A stretch of 64,000 bases of DNA, taken from Myxococcota bacterium. GTDB taxonomy: Bacteria > Myxococcota > XYA12-FULL-58-9 > JALHOP01. The DNA lies in NCBI GenBank assembly GCA_022842935.1, contig JALHOP010000002.1, positions 372,001 through 436,000 on the forward strand, written 5' to 3'. Shown here in pieces: positions 17,165 to 27,091 of this stretch (position 1 is the first letter of the stretch; each line of letters opens with the position of its first letter). The notes below the pieces were generated by a model. The model made no database searches. It saw nothing but the letters and a program-made list of their open reading frames with translations, and was not told where the DNA came from. Made by a program: the position numbers and the translations under genes.

Positions 17165-18373
17165 ATGACAGCGACACAAAAGCTCCTGCTCCTCGAAGGT
17201 GTTCACCCCGTTGCCCGCGAAGCCCTGCAAGCGCGAGGCTATCAGGTCGAGGCGCTCGCACACGCCCTTGAAGAGGATGAGCTCGTCCGGGCTGTGAAGG
17301 GTGTAAACGCCCTCGGCATCCGCTCGAAGACACAAGTCACACCGCGCGTCCTCGAGGCGGCGAGTGACCTCTTGGTGGTCGGCGCGTTCTGCATCGGAAC
17401 CAACCAGGTCGCGCTCGACGTAGCGAACACCAAAGGTGTCCCGGTGTTCAACGCGCCCTACAGCAATACCCGCAGCGTCGCCGAGCTCGTGCTCTCCGAG
17501 ATCATCGCTTTGTCGCGACGCCTTACCGAGGTCTCGGGTCGCGCGCACAAAGGTGAATGGGTGAAGTCCGCGGCCGGCGCACACGAGGTTCGTGGTCGCG
17601 TCGTCGGCATCGTCGGCTACGGTCATATCGGGAGCCAGCTATCCGTTCTCGGCGAGGCCCTCGGTCTGCGCATCATCTACTACGACATCATCAAGAAGCT
17701 GCCGCTCGGTAACGCCAAGGTCTGCGAGACACTCGAACACCTACTCGAGCAGGCGGACTTCGTGACTCTTCACGTACCGGCGACACCATCGACCGAAAAC
17801 ATGATCGGCGAAGAACAGCTCGCGCGCATGAAGCGCGGCGCCTGCCTCATCAACGCGAGCCGTGGGACGGTCGTGCAAATTCCGGCGCTTGCTGCCGCGT
17901 TGAAGTCGGGTCACATCGGTGGCGCAGCCATCGACGTCTTTCCGCAGGAACCGGCAAGCACCAAGGAGAAATTCGTCTCGGAGCTGCAGGGGCTCGCGAA
18001 CGTCATCTTGACGCCACACATCGGTGGCAGCACGGAAGAGGCGCAAGAGGCGATCGGTCACGAGGTCGCCGACTCTCTGGTACGTTTTCTCGAACAGGGC
18101 AGCACCCTCGGCGCGGTCAACTTCCCGCAGCTCGATGCGGGCGCCGCACGCGGCGCTCACCGCATTCTCAACGTCCACCGCAACGTTCCCGGCGTTCTCG
18201 GAGCGGTCAACGGCATCATGAGCGAGCTCGGCGCGAACATCGAAGGTCAGCAGCTCATGACGGACGCCAACATCGGCTATCTGATCATGGACGTGGCGCG
18301 CGCCGATGCTGAAAAGGTTTGCGCGCGCGTGGCCAAGCTCGAGACGAGCATCAAAACACGACTCGTCTACTAA
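17165..18373 (+). CDS. serA: D-3-phosphoglycerate dehydrogenase
   Basis: First enzyme of serine synthesis: oxidises 3-phosphoglycerate to 3-phosphohydroxypyruvate with NAD. The 402-residue protein has the GYGHIGSQLS nucleotide motif, NASRGTVV with the catalytic arginine, the DVFPQEP segment, the TPHIGGSTEEAQ catalytic histidine region, and a C-terminal ACT domain (about 330-402; HRNVPGVLGAVNGIMSELGANIEGQ-type, here split across the tail) that would give feedback inhibition by serine. Its length matches the E. coli-type enzyme, which lacks the extra substrate-binding domain of the long form. Start: ATG at 17165-17167, in the same frame as the conserved N-terminus LLLEGVHP. It is divergent from the SNF2 gene, with 43 bases between starts. 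Confidence 0.95.
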   Translation: MTATQKLLLLEGVHPVAREALQARGYQVEALAHALEEDELVRAVKGVNALGIRSKTQVTPRVLEAASDLLVVGAFCIGTNQVALDVANTKGVPVFNAPYSNTRSVAELVLSEIIALSRRLTEVSGRAHKGEWVKSAAGAHEVRGRVVGIVGYGHIGSQLSVLGEALGLRIIYYDIIKKLPLGNAKVCETLEHLLEQADFVTLHVPATPSTENMIGEEQLARMKRGACLINASRGTVVQIPALAAALKSGHIGGAAIDVFPQEPASTKEKFVSELQGLANVILTPHIGGSTEEAQEAIGHEVADSLVRFLEQGSTLGAVNFPQLDAGAARGAHRILNVHRNVPGVLGAVNGIMSELGANIEGQQLMTDANIGYLIMDVARADAEKVCARVAKLETSIKTRLVY

Positions 18374-18390
18374 TCAAGGTCTTGCCCAAC

Positions 18391-18906
18391 GTGGACGTAC
18401 CCGTAATCGAGAGCGAACGCCTCGTGCTTCGCGGGCATCGACTCGACGACTATCCGAGCATCACACGCCTCTACGGTGACGCCGTGGTGATGCAGCACAT
18501 CAGCGGTCGAGCCCAGAACGCAACCGATAGCTGGGCTCGAATGCTCCGCTATGTCGGACACTGGCAACTCTTGGGGTACGGCTTCTGGGCAGTCGCGGAG
18601 CGGGCCACTGGCCTGTATCTGGGCGACGTCGGTTTCGGGGACTTTCATCGCGACATTTCGCCGCCGCTCGACGATCTGCCGGAGGCTGGTTGGGTCTTCG
18701 GCACGCAAGCACACGGCAAGGGGTTCGCGCTCGAAGCAATGCGCGCCGCCCTCGCCTGGATGGACACGCGCAGTCGCCGCACGCAGTGCATCATCACGCT
18801 CGATAACCACCGGTCGCACAAGCTCGCTACGAAGCTCGGCTACGTGGCCACCCGCGAGACCGACCATGGTGGCAGTCGGGTGGCGGTCTGGCTCCGAGAA
18901 GCCTAA
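18391..18906 (+). CDS. GNAT-family N-acetyltransferase (RimJ/RimL type)
   Basis: 171-residue acetyltransferase. The opening ESERLVLRGHRLDDYPSI, the WAVAERATGLYLGDVGF segment and GWVFGTQAHGKGFALEAM (acetyl-CoA pyrophosphate loop, with QAHGKG in place of the RGQGYG-type consensus) followed by DNHRSHKLATKLGY are typical of GNAT enzymes acting on ribosomal or other protein N-termini. The substrate is unknown. A GTG start at 18391 is chosen because AAGG lies ten bases upstream; an in-frame TTG at 18382 is too close to it. It follows serA by 17 bases and probably shares its transcript. Convergent with the methyltransferase gene. Confidence 0.85.
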   Translation: MDVPVIESERLVLRGHRLDDYPSITRLYGDAVVMQHISGRAQNATDSWARMLRYVGHWQLLGYGFWAVAERATGLYLGDVGFGDFHRDISPPLDDLPEAGWVFGTQAHGKGFALEAMRAALAWMDTRSRRTQCIITLDNHRSHKLATKLGYVATRETDHGGSRVAVWLREA

Positions 18907-18942
18907 AAGTCGGGTGGTTGCCCTCTGGGCCTGACGATTGCG

Positions 18943-19725
18943 CTAACGCGACCCGCGCGTGAGCAAATAGTGGCTGCGCAAGACGAGACGGTCTTGGGCT
19001 TCACTCTCACGTCGCAAGAGCGCCACGGATCGCTCGCGAACGGTAGCCCAAACTTCGGGGCGGCTGCTGACGATCTTCTTCACGCTCATCCACACGGGGT
19101 GGTGCTGCTCTTGCTCAGCGAACCAAGCCTCGGCGGAGGCTGCCTCGAAGGTCATGCTCGAGCTGCTGACCTCGGCATGCGCTCCGTTGCGCGCGAACAG
19201 CTGGGTGATCGATTCGGCGCTGCTCCACGGTCCAGAAGGGCGAGGACTACCTCCTCCGGTAACCTCAGATGCGCCCTGCCACATGATGGCACCGATCTCG
19301 AAGATGACACCGGTGGCGATCCAGCTCGTGATGACGAACCGTCCGCCAGGGCGGAGGACACGCACGAGCTCGCGTGCTGCCTTCTCGGCGTCAGGAGAGA
19401 AAATCATGCCGAAGACCGAGATAGCGACGTCGAAGGTCGCGTCACGCGCCGGAATCTGCTCGGCGACCCCGTTGACGGTCTTCACCGCAAGCTTGTTGAG
19501 CTTGGCGCGGCTACGGGCGACCTCGAGCAAGCGCTCGGCCGGGTCGACCGCGGTGACATGTGCGCCGCGCCGAGCAATTTCGAGTGCGACGTTACCCGTA
19601 CCACAGGCGAGATCGAGCGCGGTCTCTCCGGCGGCGACCGCAGCAGCTTCGACGGCGAGCTTACCGACTGGCTCGAGTGTCTTGGCGGTGAGCTCGTAGT
19701 TTCCGACGCTCCAGTCGATCATCAC
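18943..19725 (-). CDS. Class I SAM-dependent methyltransferase (UbiE/COQ5-like)
   Basis: 260-residue methyltransferase. Motif I ALDLACGTGNVALEIA binds S-adenosylmethionine, followed by the acidic AVDPAERLLEVARSRA loop, the post-motif FDVAISVFGMIFSPD and motif III ELVRVLRPGGRFVIT. This arrangement is that of UbiE-like and small-molecule methyltransferases. The C-terminal segment (FAEQEQHHPVWMSVKKI) is not a known hallmark, so the substrate is unassigned. The GTG/ATG start overlaps the stop of the FAD-oxidase gene (TGATG at 19722-19725), so both are co-expressed; a shared pathway is possible but not shown. Confidence 0.88.
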   Translation of the reverse strand: MMIDWSVGNYELTAKTLEPVGKLAVEAAAVAAGETALDLACGTGNVALEIARRGAHVTAVDPAERLLEVARSRAKLNKLAVKTVNGVAEQIPARDATFDVAISVFGMIFSPDAEKAARELVRVLRPGGRFVITSWIATGVIFEIGAIMWQGASEVTGGGSPRPSGPWSSAESITQLFARNGAHAEVSSSSMTFEAASAEAWFAEQEQHHPVWMSVKKIVSSRPEVWATVRERSVALLRRESEAQDRLVLRSHYLLTRGSR

Positions 19726-21095
19726 GGGTCGAACATCTTGCCGGGGTTCATGATGCCGTCGGGGTCGAAGACTTGCTTGAGCGCACGCATCGTTGCGATT
19801 TCTTCGGGACTCCGCGTGTACGAGAGGAACGGCTTCTTGGTGAGGCCGACGCCGTGTTCGGCGCTGATGCTGCCTCCATGCTTTTGCACGACCTCGAAGA
19901 GCATGGTGTCGACCTTCTGACAGGCCTTGTAGAACTGCTCCATCGGCAACTCCTTTGGTTTCAAGATGCTGATGTGCAGATTGCCGTCGCCGATGTGGCC
20001 GAACCAGACGATGGTGTAGGTGGGATACTCACGCTTGAGCACCGCGTCGGCGTCCGCCAAAAAAGACGGAACACGACTCACCATCACGGAGACATCGTTC
20101 TTGTAGGGAGTGTGATGCGCGAGCGCTTCGGTGATGTCTTCGCGTAGCCGCCAGAGGGCCGCAGCCTGCGCGGAGCTCTCGCTCACCACACCGTCGAGCG
20201 CGAGCCCTTCGTTCATCACGGTCTGGAAGACTTCGAGAGCGCGGTCGTTGTCGGCTGTATCGTGCTCGACGAGCACGTACCAACGGCTCACCGTCTCGAG
20301 GGGGCGCTTGAGTCCTTTGGCGCTCACACCCTGCATTGCATCTTCGTTCAAAGTCTCGAACGCCGAAATTGCGACGCTCGAGCGGAACGCGTCGAAGATC
20401 TTCATGATGCTCTCGGTGTCGTTCACCGCCATGAAGAGCACCCGCTGTGGAAGCGGCGGACGAGTGAGCCGCATGGTCGCGTGGGTCACGAGACCCAAGG
20501 TGCCTTCGCTGCCAATGAAGAGGTGGCGCAGATCGTAGCCAGTCGCGTTCTTGATGAGCCCCTTACCGAGCTCGAGCACCTCGCCGGTGCCGGTCACCAC
20601 GGTAAGCCCAGCAACCCAGTCACGCGTCAGGCCATAACGTAGGACCTTGATGCCACCCGCGTTGGTCGCGATGTTGCCGCCAATCGCGGACGAGCCGCGG
20701 GCCGCGAAGTCGACCGGGTAGTAGAAGCCGTGATCGAGAGCGAATTTCTGGAGGTTCTCGGTGATGACGCCTGCCTCGCAACGCACCATGGCGTCACCGC
20801 GTGACAGCTCGAGGATCTTGTTCATCTTCGAGAACGAGACGACGAGCTCACCCTTGATGGCCATGGCCCCACCAGACAGCCCGCTGCGCCCTCCCGAAGG
20901 GACGATGCCGACCTTCTCGTTGCGCGCCCAGCGCACGATGCCACGGACGTGCTCGGTGCTGCGCGGGAAGGTCACAGCGAGCGGCGCCGGTTGCATGTAG
21001 CGCGTCCAGTCGCGACCAAACTCGTGTCGAACGTCGTCGTCGACCGTCAGGTTCTCGGGACCAACCACGTTGGCGAGGGACTGCAAATCGGCCAT
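19722..21095 (-). CDS. FAD-binding oxidase, glycolate/D-lactate/2-hydroxyacid type (GlcD-like)
   Basis: 457-residue flavoprotein oxidising a 2-hydroxyacid (glycolate, D-lactate or D-2-hydroxyglutarate type). The FAD domain shows PSGGRSGLSGGA, GNIATNAGG and the GSEGTLGLVTHAT loop; the C-terminal oxidase domain has FGHIGDGNLHISIL and ISAEHGVGLTKK with the conserved EHGVG. No iron-sulfur domain is fused. The closely packed 2-oxoacid:ferredoxin oxidoreductase upstream makes a link between hydroxyacid oxidation and 2-oxoacid use plausible. Start ATG at 21093-21095, immediately after a TGA. The gene continues by overlap into the methyltransferase. Confidence 0.92.
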   Translation of the reverse strand: MADLQSLANVVGPENLTVDDDVRHEFGRDWTRYMQPAPLAVTFPRSTEHVRGIVRWARNEKVGIVPSGGRSGLSGGAMAIKGELVVSFSKMNKILELSRGDAMVRCEAGVITENLQKFALDHGFYYPVDFAARGSSAIGGNIATNAGGIKVLRYGLTRDWVAGLTVVTGTGEVLELGKGLIKNATGYDLRHLFIGSEGTLGLVTHATMRLTRPPLPQRVLFMAVNDTESIMKIFDAFRSSVAISAFETLNEDAMQGVSAKGLKRPLETVSRWYVLVEHDTADNDRALEVFQTVMNEGLALDGVVSESSAQAAALWRLREDITEALAHHTPYKNDVSVMVSRVPSFLADADAVLKREYPTYTIVWFGHIGDGNLHISILKPKELPMEQFYKACQKVDTMLFEVVQKHGGSISAEHGVGLTKKPFLSYTRSPEEIATMRALKQVFDPDGIMNPGKMFDP

Positions 21096-21167
21096 GTCAA
21101 TTCGCTCCGAGCTTGCTGGCGAGGAACGCCTGCGTCTTTGCCCCAGGCCGCCTTGGCGGCTGGTGAG

Positions 21168-21257
21168 TCATCGTGGCGCGCTGGGCGGAGGTGGCGACGG
21201 CGCCTTCTTCTGGTCACATGCAGCGAGCGCTACGAGGAACCAGAGAACGCGTCGCAT
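21168..21257 (-). CDS. Tiny predicted lipoprotein, possibly frameshifted
   Basis: 29-residue frame MRRVLWFLVALAACDQKKAP followed by a Pro/Ser tail and TGA at 21168-21170. It has an excellent lipobox (ALAAC) and GGGAGAG five bases before the ATG, directly behind korB. A second frame downstream ends in QAFLASKLGAN just before the FAD-oxidase start, and its amphipathic ending looks protein-like. The gene may therefore once have been, or still be, longer through a shift in the GGGGCAAAGACG stretch. Function unknown. Confidence 0.4.
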   Translation of the reverse strand: MRRVLWFLVALAACDQKKAPSPPPPSAPR

Positions 21258-21270
21258 GTCTCTCCCGTCG

Positions 21271-22316
21271 TCAGGCAACCATCCACGTGTCGTTGCCGGT
21301 GACCAAAGCTTGCAGATCCGCCGGGCCCTTGTCAGTGGCTTCGCGGAGCTGCGCGCGTAGGGCACCGTCGTATGTCGGACGCTCGACGGCGCGCAAGATA
21401 CCCATGGGGACCGGCTTCGCGGGGTGCTCCCATTGCGCCAGCGCGAAAGCAACCGTCGGGTCGGGGTCGTGCGCGTCATGAACGAGGATGTCCGCCATCG
21501 CCGCCTTACCCTCGCCAACATCGACGACGTCGAGCTTGCCGCGTACCCAGGCGACGCCGCGCGTCCCCCCGGCGAAGAGCATAGGCTTGCCATGCTCGAG
21601 CTGGAGCTGCCGGTCGCCTTTGGCCTTCTTGTCCATCACGGCGTCGAAGGCTCCGTCGTTGAAGACGGGACAGTTCTGGAGGATTTCGATGAACGCGGTA
21701 CCCTTGTGCGCGTGCGCGGCCTGCAAGATGAGAGGCAGGAGCTTGGCATCCGTGTCGCCCACCCGCGCGACGAACGTCGCGCCTGCGCCGATAGCGAGCG
21801 AGAGCGGCTTGAACGGCGTATCAATCGAACCCACGGGCGTCGACTTGGTGCGCGTTCCTACATCGCTGGTCGGCGAATATTGCCCCTTGGTGAGGCCGTA
21901 GATCTTGTTGTTGAACAACATGATCTTGATGTCGACGTTGCGGCGCATGGCGTGCATGAGGTGGTTGCCGCCGATCGACAGACCGTCGCCATCCCCCGTG
22001 ACGACCCACACGTGCAGGTCGGGGCGGTAGCTCTTCAGGCCAGTCGCGATGGCGGGCGCGCGCCCATGGATGGTGTGGAAGCCGTAGGTGTTCATGTAGT
22101 ACGGAAACCGGCTCGAACAACCGATGCCGCTGACGAACACGATCTTCTCGCGCGGCACGCCTAAGCTCGGCATCGTCTTCTGCACGGCCGCGAGGATGGC
22201 GTAGTCACCGCAGCCCGGGCACCAGCGGACGTCCACGCCAGCGTCGAAGTCTTTTTTGGTCAGCGCCGGCAGGGCGTCGCTGTTGGCGGTCATGGGGGTG
22301 TTCATGGAAATGCTAC

Positions 22317-22320
<4 letters not shown>
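21271..22320 (-). CDS. korB: 2-oxoacid:ferredoxin oxidoreductase, beta subunit
   Basis: 349-residue thiamine-diphosphate subunit of a CoA-dependent 2-oxoacid (probably 2-oxoglutarate) ferredoxin oxidoreductase. It has the iron-sulfur-type Cys pair RWCPGCGDYAIL (33-44) and GIGCSSR, and the TPP-binding GDGDGLSIGGNH motif with the later NKIYGLTKGQ. With the alpha subunit it oxidatively decarboxylates the 2-oxoacid, passing electrons to ferredoxin. The start overlaps the alpha stop by four bases (ATGA), giving the usual alpha-then-beta order. Start choice between the ATG at 22320 and a downstream ATG is uncertain but only a few residues differ. The substrate (2-oxoglutarate or pyruvate) is inferred from the two-subunit architecture. 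Confidence 0.93.
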
Positions 22321-24221
<1,901 letters not shown>

Positions 24222-24291
24222 CTCGAAGGGCCCTTGCTGAGGCTCGCGGCTTGTACAGAAGCGCAGGTGATCTGACAAGCTTGGAACGGCT

Positions 24292-25635
24292 ATGGTGGCT
24301 GACACGATGGGGCAGCGACGAGTCGACCTAGCCGCGGGCGAAACGGCCCTCGAGACCCGCGAGCGCGCCCTGGCCGAGCTCGAGCTGCTCCTCGGCGAGC
24401 GCGAGGAACAGCTCAAGAAGGCGGAGCTCGCCGCCGCGGAGAAGGCGGGCCGAGCACGGGAGCAAAAGCGCGTCCGGCACGAGCTGCTCATGGAACGCCG
24501 AGCGAGGCTCGCGCACGTCAGCGGTACGGAGGCGCTAGCGCTACGTGACCAGCTCGTCGAAGAGATCGTCGCGTTTGGAGCTCGCGCACTGCGTAAGCGG
24601 GCCCGCGTTCACGATGAGAGCGTCACGCGTGACCTCGCGAGCGTCGCGGAGCGCCTGCTGGGCCTCGTGGTCGCGCGATACGACGGCGTCGGTCATCTCG
24701 AGCGTATCGGCCAATCGGTCGTCATCGACGACCCCGCGACTTTCGAAGCCCTCGCTGATGAAACGAATGCGTTATCGCGGTGCCTCGCGAATGGGGTTGG
24801 GTGCTCCATCAGCGTCGACGCAGAGAAGAGAACCGTCACAGCCCTCGCCGATGATGCTGCGGCCCGCGAGCTCGGGCGCCGCATGCTGCGCGCGCTGGCC
24901 ACCGAGACTTGCGACGCCGAAACACTTAACCGGCGCATCGTGGCCGCCAAAGCGGACATACACCGCGAGATACGCAGAGCTGGAGAAGAAGCCTTCGCGT
25001 GCGTCAATTTGCCGCGAGCCGCGCCAGAAATCCTCGATTTGATGGGGAGGTTGACCTTCCGTACCAGCCACTCCCAGAACCAGTGGAAGCATTCCGTCGA
25101 AGTGGCACGTCTTGCCGACATGCTCGCCGCAGAGCTAGGGAGCGATCGCATCGCAGCCCGCCGAGGCGGCTTGCTGCACGACATGGGTAAGGCCATGACG
25201 CATGACCATGAAGGCTCGCACGCCATTCTCGGTGCTACCGTGGCGCGCCGCTGTGGCGAGACCGAGATCGTCGCGAACGCCATCGGCGCTCACCACAACG
25301 ACGAGCCCATGGCGACGCCGACGGCCTTTTTGGTCACCGCCGCCGACGCTTTGAGCGGTGCTCGGCCGGGAGCACGCCGTGAGAGCGCCACGCAATACAT
25401 CGCGCGCATACGCCAAATTCACGAGATCGCGAGTCGCGGTCCGCTCGTGGATCGCGTCGATGTCATGTACGCCGGTCGCGAAATACGCATCACGGTCCGG
25501 CCCGACGCGCAGGACGACACGTTGCACCCTCTCGCCCAGCGTGTCGCGCGCGCACTCGAAGACGAAGTTGCGTTTCCAGGTCAGATTCGTGTCACTGTCA
25601 TTCGTGAATCGCGCGTGTCCGCGATAGCGAGGTAA
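24292..25635 (+). CDS. Soluble RNase Y-like HD-domain protein
   Basis: 447-residue protein related to ribonuclease Y. The N-terminus is a charged coiled coil (LETRERALAELELLLGEREE) but has none of the membrane helix that anchors classical RNase Y. A KH-like segment (about 142-203) follows without the GxxG loop. The HD phosphohydrolase domain is intact: His267, HD at 296-297 in GLLHDMGKA, HH at 334-335 (GAHHNDEP) and DALSGARPGARRES. The ending GQIRVTVIRESRV is a strong RNase Y signature. An endoribonuclease or phosphodiesterase role is likely, but cytoplasmic and perhaps with altered RNA recognition. The P450 gene starts six bases after its stop. Start ATG at 24292; GTG 24295 and ATG 24307 are possible. 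Confidence 0.85.
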   Translation: MVADTMGQRRVDLAAGETALETRERALAELELLLGEREEQLKKAELAAAEKAGRAREQKRVRHELLMERRARLAHVSGTEALALRDQLVEEIVAFGARALRKRARVHDESVTRDLASVAERLLGLVVARYDGVGHLERIGQSVVIDDPATFEALADETNALSRCLANGVGCSISVDAEKRTVTALADDAAARELGRRMLRALATETCDAETLNRRIVAAKADIHREIRRAGEEAFACVNLPRAAPEILDLMGRLTFRTSHSQNQWKHSVEVARLADMLAAELGSDRIAARRGGLLHDMGKAMTHDHEGSHAILGATVARRCGETEIVANAIGAHHNDEPMATPTAFLVTAADALSGARPGARRESATQYIARIRQIHEIASRGPLVDRVDVMYAGREIRITVRPDAQDDTLHPLAQRVARALEDEVAFPGQIRVTVIRESRVSAIAR

Positions 25636-25640
25636 TTGCA

Positions 25641-27005
25641 ATGCAAGCCGTCATGGACGGGCCTCCCGCCGCGCCCCCTACTCCTGGTCCGCGGTTTGGC
25701 CTCCGCGACATTGGTGTCTTGCAGCGCGACCCGCTGGGCGTACTCACCAAGCTCAAGGAAACCTACGGCGACATCGTCAACGTTCGCTTGCCGCTTTCGA
25801 CGGCTTATCTCGTCGCCGACCCCGCTCTCATCGAGCAGGTTCTACTCCGCGACCACCACGTCTTCCGTAAGGACATACTGACGCGCGAGCTTCGCTTCCT
25901 TCTGGGCGACGGACTGCTGACGAGCGAAGGTGACCACTGGAAGCGGGTACGCAAGCTTGCGTCACCGCCGCTCACCAAACGCGCGATCTCCGCTTACGCG
26001 GACGAGATGGTGTTGGCCGCCCGGCGATCAGTCTCGACCTTCACACCCGAGGTGCCGAGGAACGTCCACGAAGACTTAATGCAGCTCACGCTCGAGGTCG
26101 TGACCCGCACCCTATTTGGCACCGACCTGCCACCTGGGTCCGAGGGCGTCGGCAGCGCCCTGCAGACCGCGATGGACTACTTCTTGAACTACACGCGCTC
26201 GATGAAGCGCCTCATTCCCAAGTGGCTGCCAATCCCGGCGCACTTGCGCATGCGCAAGGCCATCAAGACGATCGACGCGACGCTTATGCAGGTGATTGCA
26301 CAGCGCCGCGCGACACTGAGCGATGACGCCATCGACCTGGTCTCGCTGCTCTTGCGCGCGCGCGACGACGATGGAGCGGGACTTACCGACACACAGCTCC
26401 GCGACGAGGCGATCACCATTTTTCTCGCTGGCCACGAAACGACGGCGCTCGCGTTGGCGTACAGCATCATGCTGCTGGCCGAGCATCCGGAGATCCAGGC
26501 TCAGGCGCATGCAGAGGTCGACAGTGTGCTGCAAGGCAGAAGCGCCACCGCCGCCGACTACGGAAAGCTGCCGCTTCTCGATCAGATCCTGAGCGAGAGT
26601 ATGCGTCTGTACCCGCCTGCGTGGATCGTCGCGCGTGAGGCGACCGAAGCGTACCACCTGGGCGCGTACCACGTCCGCCCCGGCGAACAGGTCTGGATCT
26701 CGCAGTGGATCCTCCATCGCGACCCTCGTTGGTTCTCCGAGCCCAACCTCTTCAAGCCGGCTCGCTGGACGAGCTCCATGCGCGAACAGCTGCCGCGGTT
26801 CGCCTATTTCCCGTTTGGCGGTGGGCCTCGTATTTGTATCGGCAACCACTTCGCGTTGATGGAGGCCCTCTTGTTGCTTGCAACGCTACTGCAGGAGCGC
26901 AGCTTCACCCTCGCGCCAGACCACAAGCTCGTGCTGGAGTGCTCGGTGACCATGCGTCCGGCGCACGGGGTGAAGGTGATCCCACACGCGCGCCGCGCAC
27001 CCTAG
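25641..27005 (+). CDS. Cytochrome P450
   Basis: 454-residue haem monooxygenase. The I-helix oxygen-binding motif is AGHETT (263-268), the K-helix ExxR is ESMR (319-322), the PERF region is reduced to FKPARW, and the haem-ligand loop is FPFGGGPRICIG (390-401), with Cys399 as the iron ligand. The overall type is the bacterial/eukaryote-like CYP family 102/110/4 class, soluble without an N-terminal membrane anchor. The substrate is probably a lipophilic compound or fatty acid; the fatty-acid hydratase further right is only suggestive. No redox partner is next door, so electrons must come from elsewhere. It follows the RNase Y-like gene by six bases, probably co-transcribed. Confidence 0.93.
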   Translation: MQAVMDGPPAAPPTPGPRFGLRDIGVLQRDPLGVLTKLKETYGDIVNVRLPLSTAYLVADPALIEQVLLRDHHVFRKDILTRELRFLLGDGLLTSEGDHWKRVRKLASPPLTKRAISAYADEMVLAARRSVSTFTPEVPRNVHEDLMQLTLEVVTRTLFGTDLPPGSEGVGSALQTAMDYFLNYTRSMKRLIPKWLPIPAHLRMRKAIKTIDATLMQVIAQRRATLSDDAIDLVSLLLRARDDDGAGLTDTQLRDEAITIFLAGHETTALALAYSIMLLAEHPEIQAQAHAEVDSVLQGRSATAADYGKLPLLDQILSESMRLYPPAWIVAREATEAYHLGAYHVRPGEQVWISQWILHRDPRWFSEPNLFKPARWTSSMREQLPRFAYFPFGGGPRICIGNHFALMEALLLLATLLQERSFTLAPDHKLVLECSVTMRPAHGVKVIPHARRAP

Positions 27006-27091
27006 AATACAGGGCTCTTCACTCGCGTTGATTGCAAGGCTCCGACGAGGTCCTTCACCAAACGCGTCGAGTCGTGGTTAACCGTGTGTCC

